DNA from: Flavobacteriales bacterium
GTDB taxonomy: Bacteria; Bacteroidota; Bacteroidia; Flavobacteriales; TMED113
Direction: 5' to 3'
DNA length: 64,000 bases
Assembly (NCBI GenBank): GCA_002718035.1
Contig: PBCX01000003.1
Span: 100,035 to 164,034, forward strand
Part shown: positions 9,449 through 20,700 of the stretch, piece by piece
Position numbering within the stretch: the first letter of the stretch is position 1
How the letters are laid out: each line of letters starts with the position of its first letter
Notes under the pieces: generated by a model
Seen by the model: the letters and a program-made list of their open reading frames with translations, nothing else
Told to the model about the DNA's origin: nothing
Database searches by the model: none
Program-made: the position numbers and the translations under genes

Positions 9449-11053
9449 ATGAAAAAAAACAAATTATTTATTCTCATTTCTATAATTACAATTAATTTAT
9501 TTTTTTCATGTGTCAATTCTTCTCATGAAAATAAAAAATACATATTTAGATATAATGAATCCTCTGGAATTACTTCGTTAGATCCTATTTTTTCTAACAC
9601 TAAATCAAATATTTGGGCAGTTAACCATATATTTAATGGTTTGGTAGATTTAGATGAAAATTTAAATATTACCCCTTCAATTGCAAAATCATGGGCATTT
9701 GATGAAAAACTACTTGAATATAAATTTATTTTAAGAGATGATGTTTACTTTCATGAATCAGAATTTTTTAAAAATAATAAAAAAACAAGAAGGGTAGTTG
9801 CAAGTGATTTTATTTACAGTTTTAATAGAATTAAAGATGATAAATTTTCCTCTCCCGGAAGATGGGTAATGGATTATTTTTTGGATGATTACCCTTTCCG
9901 TGAAATTAATGATACAATCTTAATTATTAGATTAAAGGAACCTTTCCCTTCTGTTATTAATATTCTTGCAATGAAATATTTTTCTGTTGTTCCTAAAGAA
10001 GTTGTGGAAAATCAAAATTTTTCTAAAAATCCAGTTGGAACTGGTCCTTTTAAATTTAAGTATTGGATGGATAATGTAAAGTTAGTTTTATTAAAAAATA
10101 AGAATTACTTTGAATTTGAAAAAAATTATAGATTACCATATTTAGATGCGATAAATATTTCTTTTATAAAAAATCCTGAGTCTTTATTTATTAATTTTTT
10201 ACAATCAAAAATTGACTTTGTTTCAGGTCATTACCCAATTTTTCAAGAAGAGTTTTTAACAACTAATGGTGAAATGAAGAGTGAGTATAATAAATTATTT
10301 TTTTTAGAAAAAACACCTTATTTAAATACTGAGTTTTTAGCTTTTAATATTGATAAATGTATTCAAGACCAAAGTATATTAGCTAATTTAAATATTAGAA
10401 AAGCATTGAACTATAGTGTAAATAAATATGAAATGATAAAATATTTAAGAAAAAACATGGTTTTTCCTGCAAATGCTGGTATTGTTCCAGATTTTCTATC
10501 AAATTATAATCTCAAAGCATTTTCATATAATCTAGACTCTATTAATAATTTATTAAAATTAGATAAGCCATTACACAGTACTATTGATTTATTCACAACA
10601 CCAGAATATCTTGATATTTGTGAGTATTTACAATCTAATTTTTCAGAAATAGGAATTGATTTAAATATTAAGGTAAATACACCCTCCGTACACAGGGAGT
10701 TAGTTTCAAGTGGTTCAGCGTGTTTCTTTAGAGGATCTTGGATTGCAGATTATCCTGATCCTGAAAATTATTTACAATTATTTATAACAAAAAATAAATC
10801 TCCAATTGGTTCAAATAGAACACATTTTTCAAATTTATATTTTGATAGTTTATACAACGAAACTTTTTTAATAAAAGATCACAAAGTTAGGAATGATATT
10901 TTTTATAGAATGGAAAAAATTTTAATGGATACTGCAATTCTAATTCCACTTTATTATGACATGGCAGTGAGATTTATTTCAAAAGATATTGAAGATTTCT
11001 CTGTTAATTCTATGAATATTTTATCCTTAAAGAAGGTTAAAAAGCATTTATGA
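9449..11053 (+). CDS. ABC transporter substrate-binding lipoprotein, peptide/OppA-like (SBP family 5)
   Basis: Lipobox-like LFFSC; SSGITSLDPIFSNTKSNIWAVNHIFNGLVDLDENLNITPSIAKSW; GTGPFKFKYW; ADYPDPENYLQLF. Confidence 0.88.
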   Translation: MKKNKLFILISIITINLFFSCVNSSHENKKYIFRYNESSGITSLDPIFSNTKSNIWAVNHIFNGLVDLDENLNITPSIAKSWAFDEKLLEYKFILRDDVYFHESEFFKNNKKTRRVVASDFIYSFNRIKDDKFSSPGRWVMDYFLDDYPFREINDTILIIRLKEPFPSVINILAMKYFSVVPKEVVENQNFSKNPVGTGPFKFKYWMDNVKLVLLKNKNYFEFEKNYRLPYLDAINISFIKNPESLFINFLQSKIDFVSGHYPIFQEEFLTTNGEMKSEYNKLFFLEKTPYLNTEFLAFNIDKCIQDQSILANLNIRKALNYSVNKYEMIKYLRKNMVFPANAGIVPDFLSNYNLKAFSYNLDSINNLLKLDKPLHSTIDLFTTPEYLDICEYLQSNFSEIGIDLNIKVNTPSVHRELVSSGSACFFRGSWIADYPDPENYLQLFITKNKSPIGSNRTHFSNLYFDSLYNETFLIKDHKVRNDIFYRMEKILMDTAILIPLYYDMAVRFISKDIEDFSVNSMNILSLKKVKKHL

Positions 11054-11803
11054 GTTACTTATTTTTTTTAAAGTATCTTTTTCTTTTTTAGTCAGGCTTT
11101 TATATCCAGATGATGAAATTTTTTCTAAGATTTTATTAAGTTTAATTTCTTCTATTTTTTTTCTTGTATTATAGTCATAGTCATCTTCATATTTTTTTTT
11201 CAACTCATTTGCGTTACTCTTTTTTGAAATATTTTTTTTGTGTAAAAAAACAAAAATCAAACCATAAAATATACCCCCAAAATGTGCTAATAAACCACCA
11301 TAGTTTTTTGAAATTATTGGAATAAATATTGAGTAAAAAATAATTATAACAGCTATATATTTTATTTTTATTGAGAAATTTGATTCTTCGAAAATTTTAA
11401 ATGAATAATTTGGTGTAAAAATTACACTGGTTGTTAATATTGAAAGAATAGAAGCTGATGATCCAATAAGTGAAATATTATCTAAATCAAAATTTATATT
11501 TGGTAAAATGAAAAAAATAGCACCAAATAAACCACCCATAATGTAGTTATTTAAAAGCTCTTTATTATTGAGATATTTAAGAAATATTTTACTTGACACA
11601 AACAGAAAAAACATGTTAAGAGCAAAATGAACTAATTTTTCATGTAAAAACATATAAGTAAAGATAGTCCAAGGGCTTTTAATAAATTTGATTGATTCTG
11701 ATGAAACTCCAAATATGGATCTAAGGTCAATATTTTCAGTAAAATTTGAGAAAATTGCTAAAAGAAAAAAAAATAAATTAATTAATATGATTTTATTTAA
11801 CAT
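11048..11803 (-). CDS. Rhomboid-family intramembrane serine protease with C-terminal cytosolic extension
   Basis: TYMFLHEKLVHFALNMFFLF, IGSSASILSIL (catalytic Ser region), LLAHFGGIFYGLIF (catalytic His region). Confidence 0.82.
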   Translation of the reverse strand: MLNKIILINLFFFLLAIFSNFTENIDLRSIFGVSSESIKFIKSPWTIFTYMFLHEKLVHFALNMFFLFVSSKIFLKYLNNKELLNNYIMGGLFGAIFFILPNINFDLDNISLIGSSASILSILTTSVIFTPNYSFKIFEESNFSIKIKYIAVIIIFYSIFIPIISKNYGGLLAHFGGIFYGLIFVFLHKKNISKKSNANELKKKYEDDYDYNTRKKIEEIKLNKILEKISSSGYKSLTKKEKDTLKKISNS

Positions 11804-11817
11804 ATATATTTAAATTC

Positions 11818-12546
11818 TCAATAATATTCATTTTTAAATTTCCAATATGCAAATATTAATAGACCAAATAACATGCCTCCTAAATGAGCAAAATGAGCAA
11901 CATTATCTTGGGGATTGTTACTTAGTCCTGAAAAAAGCTCCAGTAATCCATACCCTATTACAAAGTACTTAGCTTTAATAGGAATAGCAAAATATAAATA
12001 TAGTAGTGTGTTAGGAAATAAAACACCAAATGCTAAAAGAATGCCAAATAATGAACCTGAAGCTCCTACAACTGGTGTATTATATAAAAAAAATAACTTT
12101 TGAGCACTTGTTCTACTAATTCCTTCTGGAACAATTCCCTCTTTTAATATGATCATTATTTGATCATAATTCATTGCAGATTCTAAATTAATAATTTGAA
12201 AATGAATAATTAAATAATGTAAAAAAGCAGCTCCAAATCCAGTAAGTAAATAATAATTGAGGAATCTTTTTGATCCCCATCTATTCTCAATATGTGTTCC
12301 AAACATCCAAACGGCAAACATGTTAAATAAAATGTGAGGGATGTTTCCATGCATGAACATATAAGAAACAATTTGCCAAGGGCTAAATAATTCAGATCTC
12401 CAATAATGCAGTCCTAAAATTTTTGTTAGATCAATATTTAAGGGAGGGGATTGGAGTATTCCAGTTGCAATAAATAATAAAACATTAATTATAAGTAAAT
12501 TTTTAACAACTGGAGGTAAAATTTGAAAGCGGTGATTGTTTATCAT
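11818..12546 (-). CDS. Rhomboid-family intramembrane serine protease
   Basis: SYMFMHGNIPHILFNMFAVWMFG, VGASGSLFGILLAFG, VAHFAHLGGMLFGLL. Confidence 0.9.
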   Translation of the reverse strand: MINNHRFQILPPVVKNLLIINVLLFIATGILQSPPLNIDLTKILGLHYWRSELFSPWQIVSYMFMHGNIPHILFNMFAVWMFGTHIENRWGSKRFLNYYLLTGFGAAFLHYLIIHFQIINLESAMNYDQIMIILKEGIVPEGISRTSAQKLFFLYNTPVVGASGSLFGILLAFGVLFPNTLLYLYFAIPIKAKYFVIGYGLLELFSGLSNNPQDNVAHFAHLGGMLFGLLIFAYWKFKNEYY

Positions 12547-14303
12547 ACATCAAAGATATTTTTAGGTTCAAAATTAATCATACAAGGTTTTCCATCTATT
12601 CCAAGAAATGGTGATTCGCAATTAAATAAAGATTTTATTAACTCAACCATTTCAATTTTCTCAAGTTTATCGTTCTGTTTTATAGAAGATGATTTAGCAA
12701 CTGACCTTGATATTTTATTAAAAGCTTTGTCGGTTATATTTAAATTTTCATTTTTTATTTCTTCAATAAAAAATTCAATTTTCTCTTTCAAATTTTTAGA
12801 GTTCATAAAGGATGGTATTCCATCGAGAACAATCAAGTTTTTTTCAATTTTTTTAATGTTATATCCTATTTCATTGAACAATAATTCATTATCTTTTATT
12901 ACCAGTAAATCACTATTAGTTAACTCTATTTCTTGAGAAAATATTAATTTTTGGGTCGTAATTTTTTTTGAATTTAAATTCTTTAACTGGTTTTCATAAA
13001 TTATTCTTTGGTGACATTTTCTTTGATCTAGTAAATAAGTTGAAGAAATACCTTGATTGTTTTTTAATACACATATCACATATCCTTCATTTATTTGTAC
13101 AATTTCAACTATATCTATTAGTTCCTCTTCCTTAATTTCTTTTTCTTTGGAGTCAAAAAGTTTTTTCCAACTTTCAGTATTTTTTTCTTTAGAATTTGTA
13201 TCAAAAGGGTTAAATTTTTTATTCACATGAATTTTTGGTTCAGTAACTACTTTATTAGAGTAAGTTGGAATATTAAAACTTGATTCTGTCTCAAAATCTA
13301 TGCTTGGAGAGATATTGAATTTCCCTATTGATCTTTTAGAAGAAGAAAGTAAAATAGAGTATATTAGTTTATCATCATCAAATTTGATCTCTGTTTTTGA
13401 TGGGTGAACATTTAAGTCAATTTTTTCAGTATTAATTTTTAAAAAAATAAAATAAGAGGCATATACATCTTTTTGAATAAGTCCATCAAAAGCATTTGTA
13501 ACTGCATGATGTAGATAAGGAGCTTTAACAAATCTGTCATTTACAAAAAAGAATTGCTCTCCTCTTGTTTTTTTTGCAAAACTAGGCTTCCCTAAGAAAC
13601 CTGAAATTGAAACAATATCAGTTTCTTCCTCAATTGGAACAATTTTTTCAATTATATTTTTTCCAAATAAACTATTAATTCTTTGTTTTAAATTTTCTTG
13701 TTTGAAATTATATATCAAATCATTATTATTTGTGAATTTAAAGCTGATGTTTTTATTTGCTAATGCGGATCTAGTAAATTCATCAACTATATGTCTTAAT
13801 TCAACTTTATCAGTTTTTAAAAAATTTTTTCTTGCAGGAATATTAAAAAATAAATTTTTAACTGTTATATCTGTTCCATTATTTTTAATAATTTGTTTTT
13901 GCTCTTCTAATGTGCCCTGACTTAATATTACTTGATTTCCAGTTTCTCCATTTTCTTCTTTGCTTTTTAGTATTACTTTAGCTACTGATGCAATTGATGA
14001 CAAAGCTTCTCCTCTAAATCCTAATGTATTAATGTGAAAAATATCCTCAGTTGTACTTATTTTAGATGTTGAATGTCTTTCAAAACAAATTAATATATCT
14101 TTTTTATTCATTCCAATTCCATCATCAATGACTTGAATACTTTCTTTTCCTGATTTTTTTATGATTAGATGAATATTTTTTGCTCTAGCATCAACTGAGT
14201 TGTCAATTAATTCTTTTACTATGGAAGCAGGCCTTTGAATTACTTCTCCTGCAGCAATTTGATTAATTACGTTTTTTGGTAGTAATTTTATTTTTGAATG
14301 CAT
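12543..14303 (-). CDS. mutL: DNA mismatch repair protein MutL
   Basis: IKLLPKNVINQIAAGEVIQRPASIVKELIDNSVDA...DDGIGM...HSTSKI...TLGFRGEALSSIASV. Confidence 0.96.
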   Translation of the reverse strand: MHSKIKLLPKNVINQIAAGEVIQRPASIVKELIDNSVDARAKNIHLIIKKSGKESIQVIDDGIGMNKKDILICFERHSTSKISTTEDIFHINTLGFRGEALSSIASVAKVILKSKEENGETGNQVILSQGTLEEQKQIIKNNGTDITVKNLFFNIPARKNFLKTDKVELRHIVDEFTRSALANKNISFKFTNNNDLIYNFKQENLKQRINSLFGKNIIEKIVPIEEETDIVSISGFLGKPSFAKKTRGEQFFFVNDRFVKAPYLHHAVTNAFDGLIQKDVYASYFIFLKINTEKIDLNVHPSKTEIKFDDDKLIYSILLSSSKRSIGKFNISPSIDFETESSFNIPTYSNKVVTEPKIHVNKKFNPFDTNSKEKNTESWKKLFDSKEKEIKEEELIDIVEIVQINEGYVICVLKNNQGISSTYLLDQRKCHQRIIYENQLKNLNSKKITTQKLIFSQEIELTNSDLLVIKDNELLFNEIGYNIKKIEKNLIVLDGIPSFMNSKNLKEKIEFFIEEIKNENLNITDKAFNKISRSVAKSSSIKQNDKLEKIEMVELIKSLFNCESPFLGIDGKPCMINFEPKNIFDV

Positions 14304-14474
14304 TTAAGAAAAAAATAATATTGAAAGAAACAAAAATAACATTATTAAAAATATTATTACTGTATTTTTTGATTTTGGGACAGTTTTTTGCTTAAAATAT
14401 TTTTTTTTAGAGTTTTTTTCATCGATGTATTTTGGCTTGTAATTAAATTTTTTATTTTTTTTTGTTCTAAACAT
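14304..14474 (-). CDS. Small C-tail-anchored membrane protein (56 aa), not in the supplied ORF track
   Basis: Minus-strand ATG at 14474: MFRTKKNKKFNYKPKYIDEKNSKKKYFKQKTVPKSKNTVIIFLIMLFLFLSILFFS*. Fills the nhaC-mutL gap exactly; basic N-terminus plus C-terminal TM segment. Confidence 0.65.
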   Translation of the reverse strand: MFRTKKNKKFNYKPKYIDEKNSKKKYFKQKTVPKSKNTVIIFLIMLFLFLSILFFS

Positions 14475-15881
14475 TTAGTTTATTTTTTTGATCTTAATTT
14501 TTGCATATGCATATAATAAAGTCATTAATGGGGATATTATGTTAAAAAAACAGTAGGGAAGATAACTAATAGTGGCAACACCTAAAACACCTGCTTGGTA
14601 AGCACCACATGTATTCCACGGGATTAGAACAGAGGTAACTGTTCCGGTATCTTCTAGAGTTCTACTTAAATTTTCGGGGGCTAATTTATTTTTTTTAAAC
14701 ATATTTTTATACATCCTTCCTGGAACCACGATGGCTAAATATTGATCAGATGCTGTTAAGTTAAAAAACATACAACTTCCAGCAGTTGAAGTTACTAATG
14801 ATGTATTAGATTTTGCTCTTTTCATTATTGCATTTGCAATTATTTTTAAAAAACCAGCTTTTTCCATCACACCACCAAATATCATTGCACATATTATTAA
14901 CCAGATAGTATTTAACATACCATACATTCCATTTGAACTCAATAAATCTCCTCCTATATTAATTTCTCCAAACATAGCTTGTAAAATTATTTTATAGTAT
15001 GTAAGAATTGTTAAAGCATTTGTTTCTGAAATACTAAAAATTATTTTTTCTTGAAACAATATTGTGGTTATTCCACCTAAGATTGTTCCAACAAATAAAG
15101 TTGGAAAAGCGGGGACTTTTTTGAAAATTAAATAAATCATTATTAGTGGAGTAATGAACAGTTCTGGTCCTATATAGAAGTTTTTTTCAATGGTTTCTAT
15201 AATTTGATTAATCTCATTTGAATTTATATTTCCAGAAAATTTAAATCCTAAAATTAAAAATAAAATCAATGAGATTACAATTGATGGAATAGTAGTAAAA
15301 AACATATATTTTATATGTTTAATTAAGTCAACCTCAGCCATTGCAGATGCTAGATTTGTTGTGTCAGATAATGGAGATATTTTATCTCCAAAATAAGATC
15401 CTGATATGATTGCACCTGCACTTATTTCTGTTGGGATTCCAATAGCTTTACCGATGGTTATTAGGGCTACACCGATAGTTGCAACAGTAGTCCATGAGCT
15501 TCCAATTGCCGAAGCAACAATCGCACATACTATACAACTAGCAAATAAAAAAATACTAGGGTCAACTATCTGAATTCCATAATATATCATTGCTGGTACA
15601 ATACCACCAATTAACCAAGTCCCAGTAAGGCTTCCAATAATAAGTAAAATTATAATAGCTCCCATTGCAGATGCTATACTACTTACTATACCATCTTGAA
15701 GATTTTTCCAATTAAATCCAAAATTTATTGCTATAATTGAAGCAAACATTGCAGAAAAAATTAAAGCTATTTGATTTGGGCCAGAGGTAGCGTTTTCAGA
15801 AAATACTATTACATTAATTGATAGCAAACTAATTAACAAAGCAATAGGAGAGGAGGCCCAGAAAATATTAACTTTCTTCAT
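14475..15881 (-). CDS. nhaC: NhaC-family Na+/H+ antiporter
   Basis: GAIISGSYFGDKISPLSDTTNLASAMAEVDLIKHIKYMFFTTIPS; TASDQYLAIVVPGRMY; LEDTGTVTSVLIPWNTCGAYQAGVLGV. Confidence 0.92.
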   Translation of the reverse strand: MKKVNIFWASSPIALLISLLSINVIVFSENATSGPNQIALIFSAMFASIIAINFGFNWKNLQDGIVSSIASAMGAIIILLIIGSLTGTWLIGGIVPAMIYYGIQIVDPSIFLFASCIVCAIVASAIGSSWTTVATIGVALITIGKAIGIPTEISAGAIISGSYFGDKISPLSDTTNLASAMAEVDLIKHIKYMFFTTIPSIVISLILFLILGFKFSGNINSNEINQIIETIEKNFYIGPELFITPLIMIYLIFKKVPAFPTLFVGTILGGITTILFQEKIIFSISETNALTILTYYKIILQAMFGEINIGGDLLSSNGMYGMLNTIWLIICAMIFGGVMEKAGFLKIIANAIMKRAKSNTSLVTSTAGSCMFFNLTASDQYLAIVVPGRMYKNMFKKNKLAPENLSRTLEDTGTVTSVLIPWNTCGAYQAGVLGVATISYLPYCFFNIISPLMTLLYAYAKIKIKKIN

Positions 15882-16482
15882 CAGTAAATTTAATTAGTTC
15901 ATTATATATTTTTTCAGTTGGTAAGCCCATAACATTAAAAAAAGAACCTTTAATCCATTTAATTCCAATAATACCTATCCACTCTTGAATTGCATAGGAT
16001 CCAGCTTTATCATATGGTTTAAATTCTTTAATATAATATTCTATTTCTTTTTCACTTAATTCTTTAAACATAACAATTGTTGAATCATGAAATATTTTTT
16101 GTTTTTTAATAGACTTAATTACTACTCCAGTAGTTACTTTATGTTCTTTTCCAGATAAAATTCTTAACATTTTTATTGCCTCTGTACTTGTTTTAGGTTT
16201 TCCTAATATCTTTTGATTAATTGAAACAAGTGTATCAGCGCAAATCAATATATCATCATCTTTTAATTTTTTAAAACTTTTAGCTTTTAATAACGCCATA
16301 GATTTTGCAGCATTTTCAATATTTTTATAATTTTCAAATTCTTCTTTTACCTCACTTGTTTTAATAATAAATTTTAAACCTATTTTATCTAATAATTCTT
16401 TTCTACGTGGAGATTTTGACCCAAGGATAATATTGTACTTATTTAGATTAGTATTGCATTCCATCTTCATAATCCCAATCAT
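15868..16482 (-). CDS. maf: Maf-family nucleoside triphosphate pyrophosphatase
   Basis: IILGSKSPRRKELLDKIGLKF...ICADTLVSINQKILGKPKTSTEAIKMLRILSGKEHKVTTGV...DKAGSYAIQEW. Confidence 0.93.
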   Translation of the reverse strand: MIGIMKMECNTNLNKYNIILGSKSPRRKELLDKIGLKFIIKTSEVKEEFENYKNIENAAKSMALLKAKSFKKLKDDDILICADTLVSINQKILGKPKTSTEAIKMLRILSGKEHKVTTGVVIKSIKKQKIFHDSTIVMFKELSEKEIEYYIKEFKPYDKAGSYAIQEWIGIIGIKWIKGSFFNVMGLPTEKIYNELIKFTDEES

Positions 16483-16972
16483 TATTTACTTTTAATACTT
16501 GTTCAATTACATCTCTTACACATCCATTTCCCCCATTTATATTTGAAATATAATGACTAATTTCTTTTATTTCGTAAACGGCATCATTAGGGCAACAAGC
16601 TAATCCAATATTTTTCATAGGTTTAAGATCTGGAATATCATCACCCATATAAAGGGTAGTGTTTGGATCAATTTTATTATCAGATAAATATTTATTTAAA
16701 ATGGGCAGTTTATTATGAGCATTTAAGTAAATATTAGTTATACCTAATTTCTCTAAACGTTCTTTGATATTTTTTTCTCTTCCCCCTGTAATTACAGCAA
16801 TATTATACCCTTTTTTTAATGCAAGTTTTAATGCAAAGCCATCTTTTGCATTCATTTTTCTAACAAAATTTCCATCAGGAAAAATATATAAACCTCCATT
16901 AGTTAAAACTCCATCTACATCAAAAATAAATGAGTTTATATTTTGAAACTTTTCTTTATAATTTATTTTCAT
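16448..16972 (-). CDS. kdsC: KDO-8-phosphate phosphatase-like HAD hydrolase (KdsC family)
   Basis: INSFIFDVDGVLTNGGLYIFPDGNFVRKMNAKDGFALKLALKKGYNIAVITGG...YMGDDIPDLKPMKNIGLACCPNDA. Confidence 0.88.
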   Translation of the reverse strand: MKINYKEKFQNINSFIFDVDGVLTNGGLYIFPDGNFVRKMNAKDGFALKLALKKGYNIAVITGGREKNIKERLEKLGITNIYLNAHNKLPILNKYLSDNKIDPNTTLYMGDDIPDLKPMKNIGLACCPNDAVYEIKEISHYISNINGGNGCVRDVIEQVLKVNNDWDYEDGMQY

Positions 16973-17723
16973 AAGTTGCGATAATACTATCGGTCATGGA
17001 TTTATAAATATTAATATATTTCTTTTTTTTTGCCTTTGATAAAATTCCTAAATGTTTTTCAATAGTTTTAAAGTCTTTTCTTTTTGCGGGTCCAGTTTGA
17101 TTTTCTCTAATACTGTATCTAAATGCTTTGTTTGTAGTTTCATAAATAATTGGTTTCAATATTGAAAAATCAATTTTTTTATCATTTAAAATATTTTTAG
17201 AAATGTAAAATAAATGATTAATAAAATTACACGAAAATACAGCTGAAAGGTGAATAATTTTTCTGTTTTGTATATTCATCTCAAAAACATTTTCAGATAA
17301 ATTCAAGAATAAACTTTTTAATAAAATTTCAAATTTTTTACTATTGGCTTCAATGCATATAGGTATATCCTTAAAATTAACTTCTTGCTTTGTAAATGTT
17401 TGAATTGGCCATACAACTCCATAATTTTCAGAACAGTTTTTTAAAATATTGATATTTCTTGTTCCTGAAGTGTGAATTATAGCTTTACATTTAATTTCTT
17501 TTGAAATTTTACTTATTTGATCATCAGGAACACCAAGGATAACAAGATCAGTATTTTTGGGGATGATGATTTCTTTTGAAAAATTAGAATCTAATTTTTC
17601 CGCAAGCTTTAAACCTGTTAATTCATTTCTTGAGCATATTTTGTTAATATTAAAGCTTGACTTTTTTAATGCCAATCCGATATTCATTGAAATATTTCCA
17701 GAACCAATTATACAGATATTCAT
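16956..17723 (-). CDS. Rossmann-like/DUF2520-domain oxidoreductase
   Basis: MNICIIGSGNISMNIGLALKK...VWPIQTFTK...AVFSCNFINHLFYISKNIL...TGPAKRKDFKTIEKHL. Confidence 0.82.
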   Translation of the reverse strand: MNICIIGSGNISMNIGLALKKSSFNINKICSRNELTGLKLAEKLDSNFSKEIIIPKNTDLVILGVPDDQISKISKEIKCKAIIHTSGTRNINILKNCSENYGVVWPIQTFTKQEVNFKDIPICIEANSKKFEILLKSLFLNLSENVFEMNIQNRKIIHLSAVFSCNFINHLFYISKNILNDKKIDFSILKPIIYETTNKAFRYSIRENQTGPAKRKDFKTIEKHLGILSKAKKKKYINIYKSMTDSIIATYENKL

Positions 17724-17794
17724 TTTTTTAGTTCAAATATGCATTAATATAACATAAAAAATAAATATTTTTGTATAGAAAATAATTATAAAAT

Positions 17795-20700
17795 ATGGTT
17801 ACAAGGTTTTTGAAATTTTTTTTATCAATTTACTCAAGTATTTTTTTTCTATTTGTTTTTGCAGTTTGTATGGCTGTCGCTACATTTATAGAGAATGATT
17901 TTGGTACTATTGAAGCTAAAATACTTGTGTTTAACTCGCTGTGGTTTGAACTAATACTAATTATATTGACTATTATTTTCATTTACAATATTTTTAATTA
18001 TAAACTTTATTTAAAGAAAAAAATCCCAATACTTCTTCTACATCTATCTTTTATCTTCATTTTATTTGGTGCTGGAATTACAAGATATATTAGTCAAGAA
18101 GGAACAATGCCGATTACAGAGGGTGAAACTGAAAATACATTTATTTCTACTGAAGCATATTTAGATTTTGAGTTTCATGATACTAAAAAGCAATGGAAGA
18201 TGTTTCCAAAAAAATTATTATTATCTCAACTAAAAGATAATTTTTTTAAAGTTTCCACTAAAGACTTTAAAAATAGAGAAGTAATTTTATCTTATAACGA
18301 TTTTATTGCAGACCACTCGCTAAAACTTAATGATTTAGTTTTTAAATCAAAATTTGAAATTTTAAAAGCAAATATGAATGACCCCAGTAGTCAAGAGATA
18401 TTAAATAAAAATATTCTTCATCCTTTTAAAAAAATGACTCCTTATTTTATTAACAATAACGCTTTTTTGCTTAGAGCGATTCAAAATCAAGACAATAAAA
18501 AAATTTTAGAGTTAATAACTTCTGGTAAAGAGGTTTCTTATTTATTTGAAGGAGACTATTTAGAAAAAGGAGGAGTTAGTTTTTCTTATAATAACTCAAT
18601 TGAAGCAGATGTAAATATTTTAAATAATACAGTAAATGAAGATTTTATTAAGAATGAACAGCAGGTATCAGATTTATTAAAATTAAATATAAAATACTTA
18701 GATTTTGATACTATTATATCTCTTGACGGTGCTATTGGAATAGTTGGTGAACCTATTTATTTTAATCTTGACTCTCTTTTTTTTAAAATTTCATATGGTT
18801 CAAGAGAAATTGATTTACCATTTAGTATAAAATTAAATGATTTTCAAATGGAAAGGTATCCAGGATCAGATAGTCCTTCTTCTTATGCAAGTGAAATTTC
18901 TGTTATCCCTTCTTTAAAAAATTCAAATGATAAAAAATTTGATTACAGAATTTATATGAATAATATTTTAAATTATAAAGGATATAGATTTTTTCAAGCT
19001 TCTTATTTTCCAGATGAATCTGGAACAATTCTTTCAGTTAATCAAGATAGGTTAGGTACGTTTGTTACCTATCTCGGATACTTCTTGCTTTTATTAGCAG
19101 TAATTTGGGTAATAATCTCCAGATCTACTAGATTTGGCACATTGTCAAAAAGATTAAATAGTAAAAATAAAACTATAAAAACCAGCAAGTTCAATAAAAT
19201 AATAAAAAGTACATTAGTTTTATTTTTATTTTATTCAACTCAAATCCTCTCATATGATCAAGATAGTATTTTATTTAATTTGAATAAAATCAGTGTTGAA
19301 AATTCAAGTTATTTTTCAAATGTTTTAATAGAGGATAATGATGGTAGAATTAAACCTTTTCAGACATTAAGTTCTGATATTTTAAGAAAAATTTCTAGAA
19401 AACAATCTCTTTCTTATAATTATGATGGTCAATCATTAAAAATGAATGCCGATCAAATTTTACTTGGAATGTTATTATTTCCATCAGATTGGATGAAAAT
19501 TGATTTAATAACTGTTGGGAGAAATCAAAAAGTAAAAAATATTTTTCCAATTAAAAAAGAATTTTTCTCCTACTGGGATTTTTGGAAGCCCGGTTTAAAG
19601 ATTGACTTTCCTCCAACATCTTTTAATGAACTAGATACAACTATTTTTTCCTCCAAAGAAAGTGCTAATTTAAATGACTTTGATTTTTCATTTTATAAAG
19701 AATTAAATGGTCATATAAATTTAACTTTGGATGCTGGTTTTATTAATATAAGTTCTCCCGATACAATAAAATATATGATTTTAAATGGAGAAAATGAGGG
19801 AATTAAAGGCGTTATTTTTCCTAATCAAAATTTTTCATTTCAACAAAAAGTTGTTTTCACAATCCAAAGAGGAGAAAAGAAAATTATTTTTGTTCCCTCA
19901 TTAGACTTGAGGGCTTTTAATTACAGATTAAAAGATTATGTGGAAATTGCATATGCAAAAAAACCAGGATTAAGAAATAAATTTGATAATGCCATTATTG
20001 ACTTAGATGAAAGATTCAATATTTGTCATATTATTTTTAATTCAATATATAGAACAATTGATAGTTCATCTGATGTGCATTTGAACTTTTTCCCTAAAGA
20101 ATTACCTAAAGAAAATTCTGATAAAAATCTTAAGAAAGTTATTCTTAATGAAAAGTGGACCTTTGATAAAAAATATAAGGCCTCAACTTTTTTTTCCTCT
20201 ATAAAACAATCTATTGAAAGTTTGAATGATTTAGAATTTAGAAGTATAGTTGATGATATCATTTTTTACCAGAGAGATAATGCAGATCAAATCATCCCTT
20301 CAAAATCCAAAATAGAATTAGAAATATTTTACAATAAAGTTAACCCATTTCACTTTTCTAGATTATTGTTGTTTTATATATTATTTGGTTTTTTATTTTT
20401 AGTAATATTAATTTTTGAAATTTTTAATAGAGAGAATAGGTTGATAAAAATTTTCATATTATTTTTCAAATCAACAATTTTTTTAGGTTTTATATTTCAC
20501 ACAACTTTCTTAATTTTTAGAGCAATTATTTCTGGACATGCACCATGGAGTGATGCTTATGAATCATTAATTTTTATTTCTTGGGCTACTTTATTATCAG
20601 GATTTATTTTTACAAAAAAATCTAATTTTTCACTAGCAGGTTCTTCAATAGTTGGTGCAATTTTATTATTAGTTGCAAATTTAAATTGGATTAATCCTGC

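Noticed and set aside
12523-12936. 137-aa + strand ORF
   Set aside because: Antisense to mutL C-terminus; no signal or domain; AT-rich shadow ORF.
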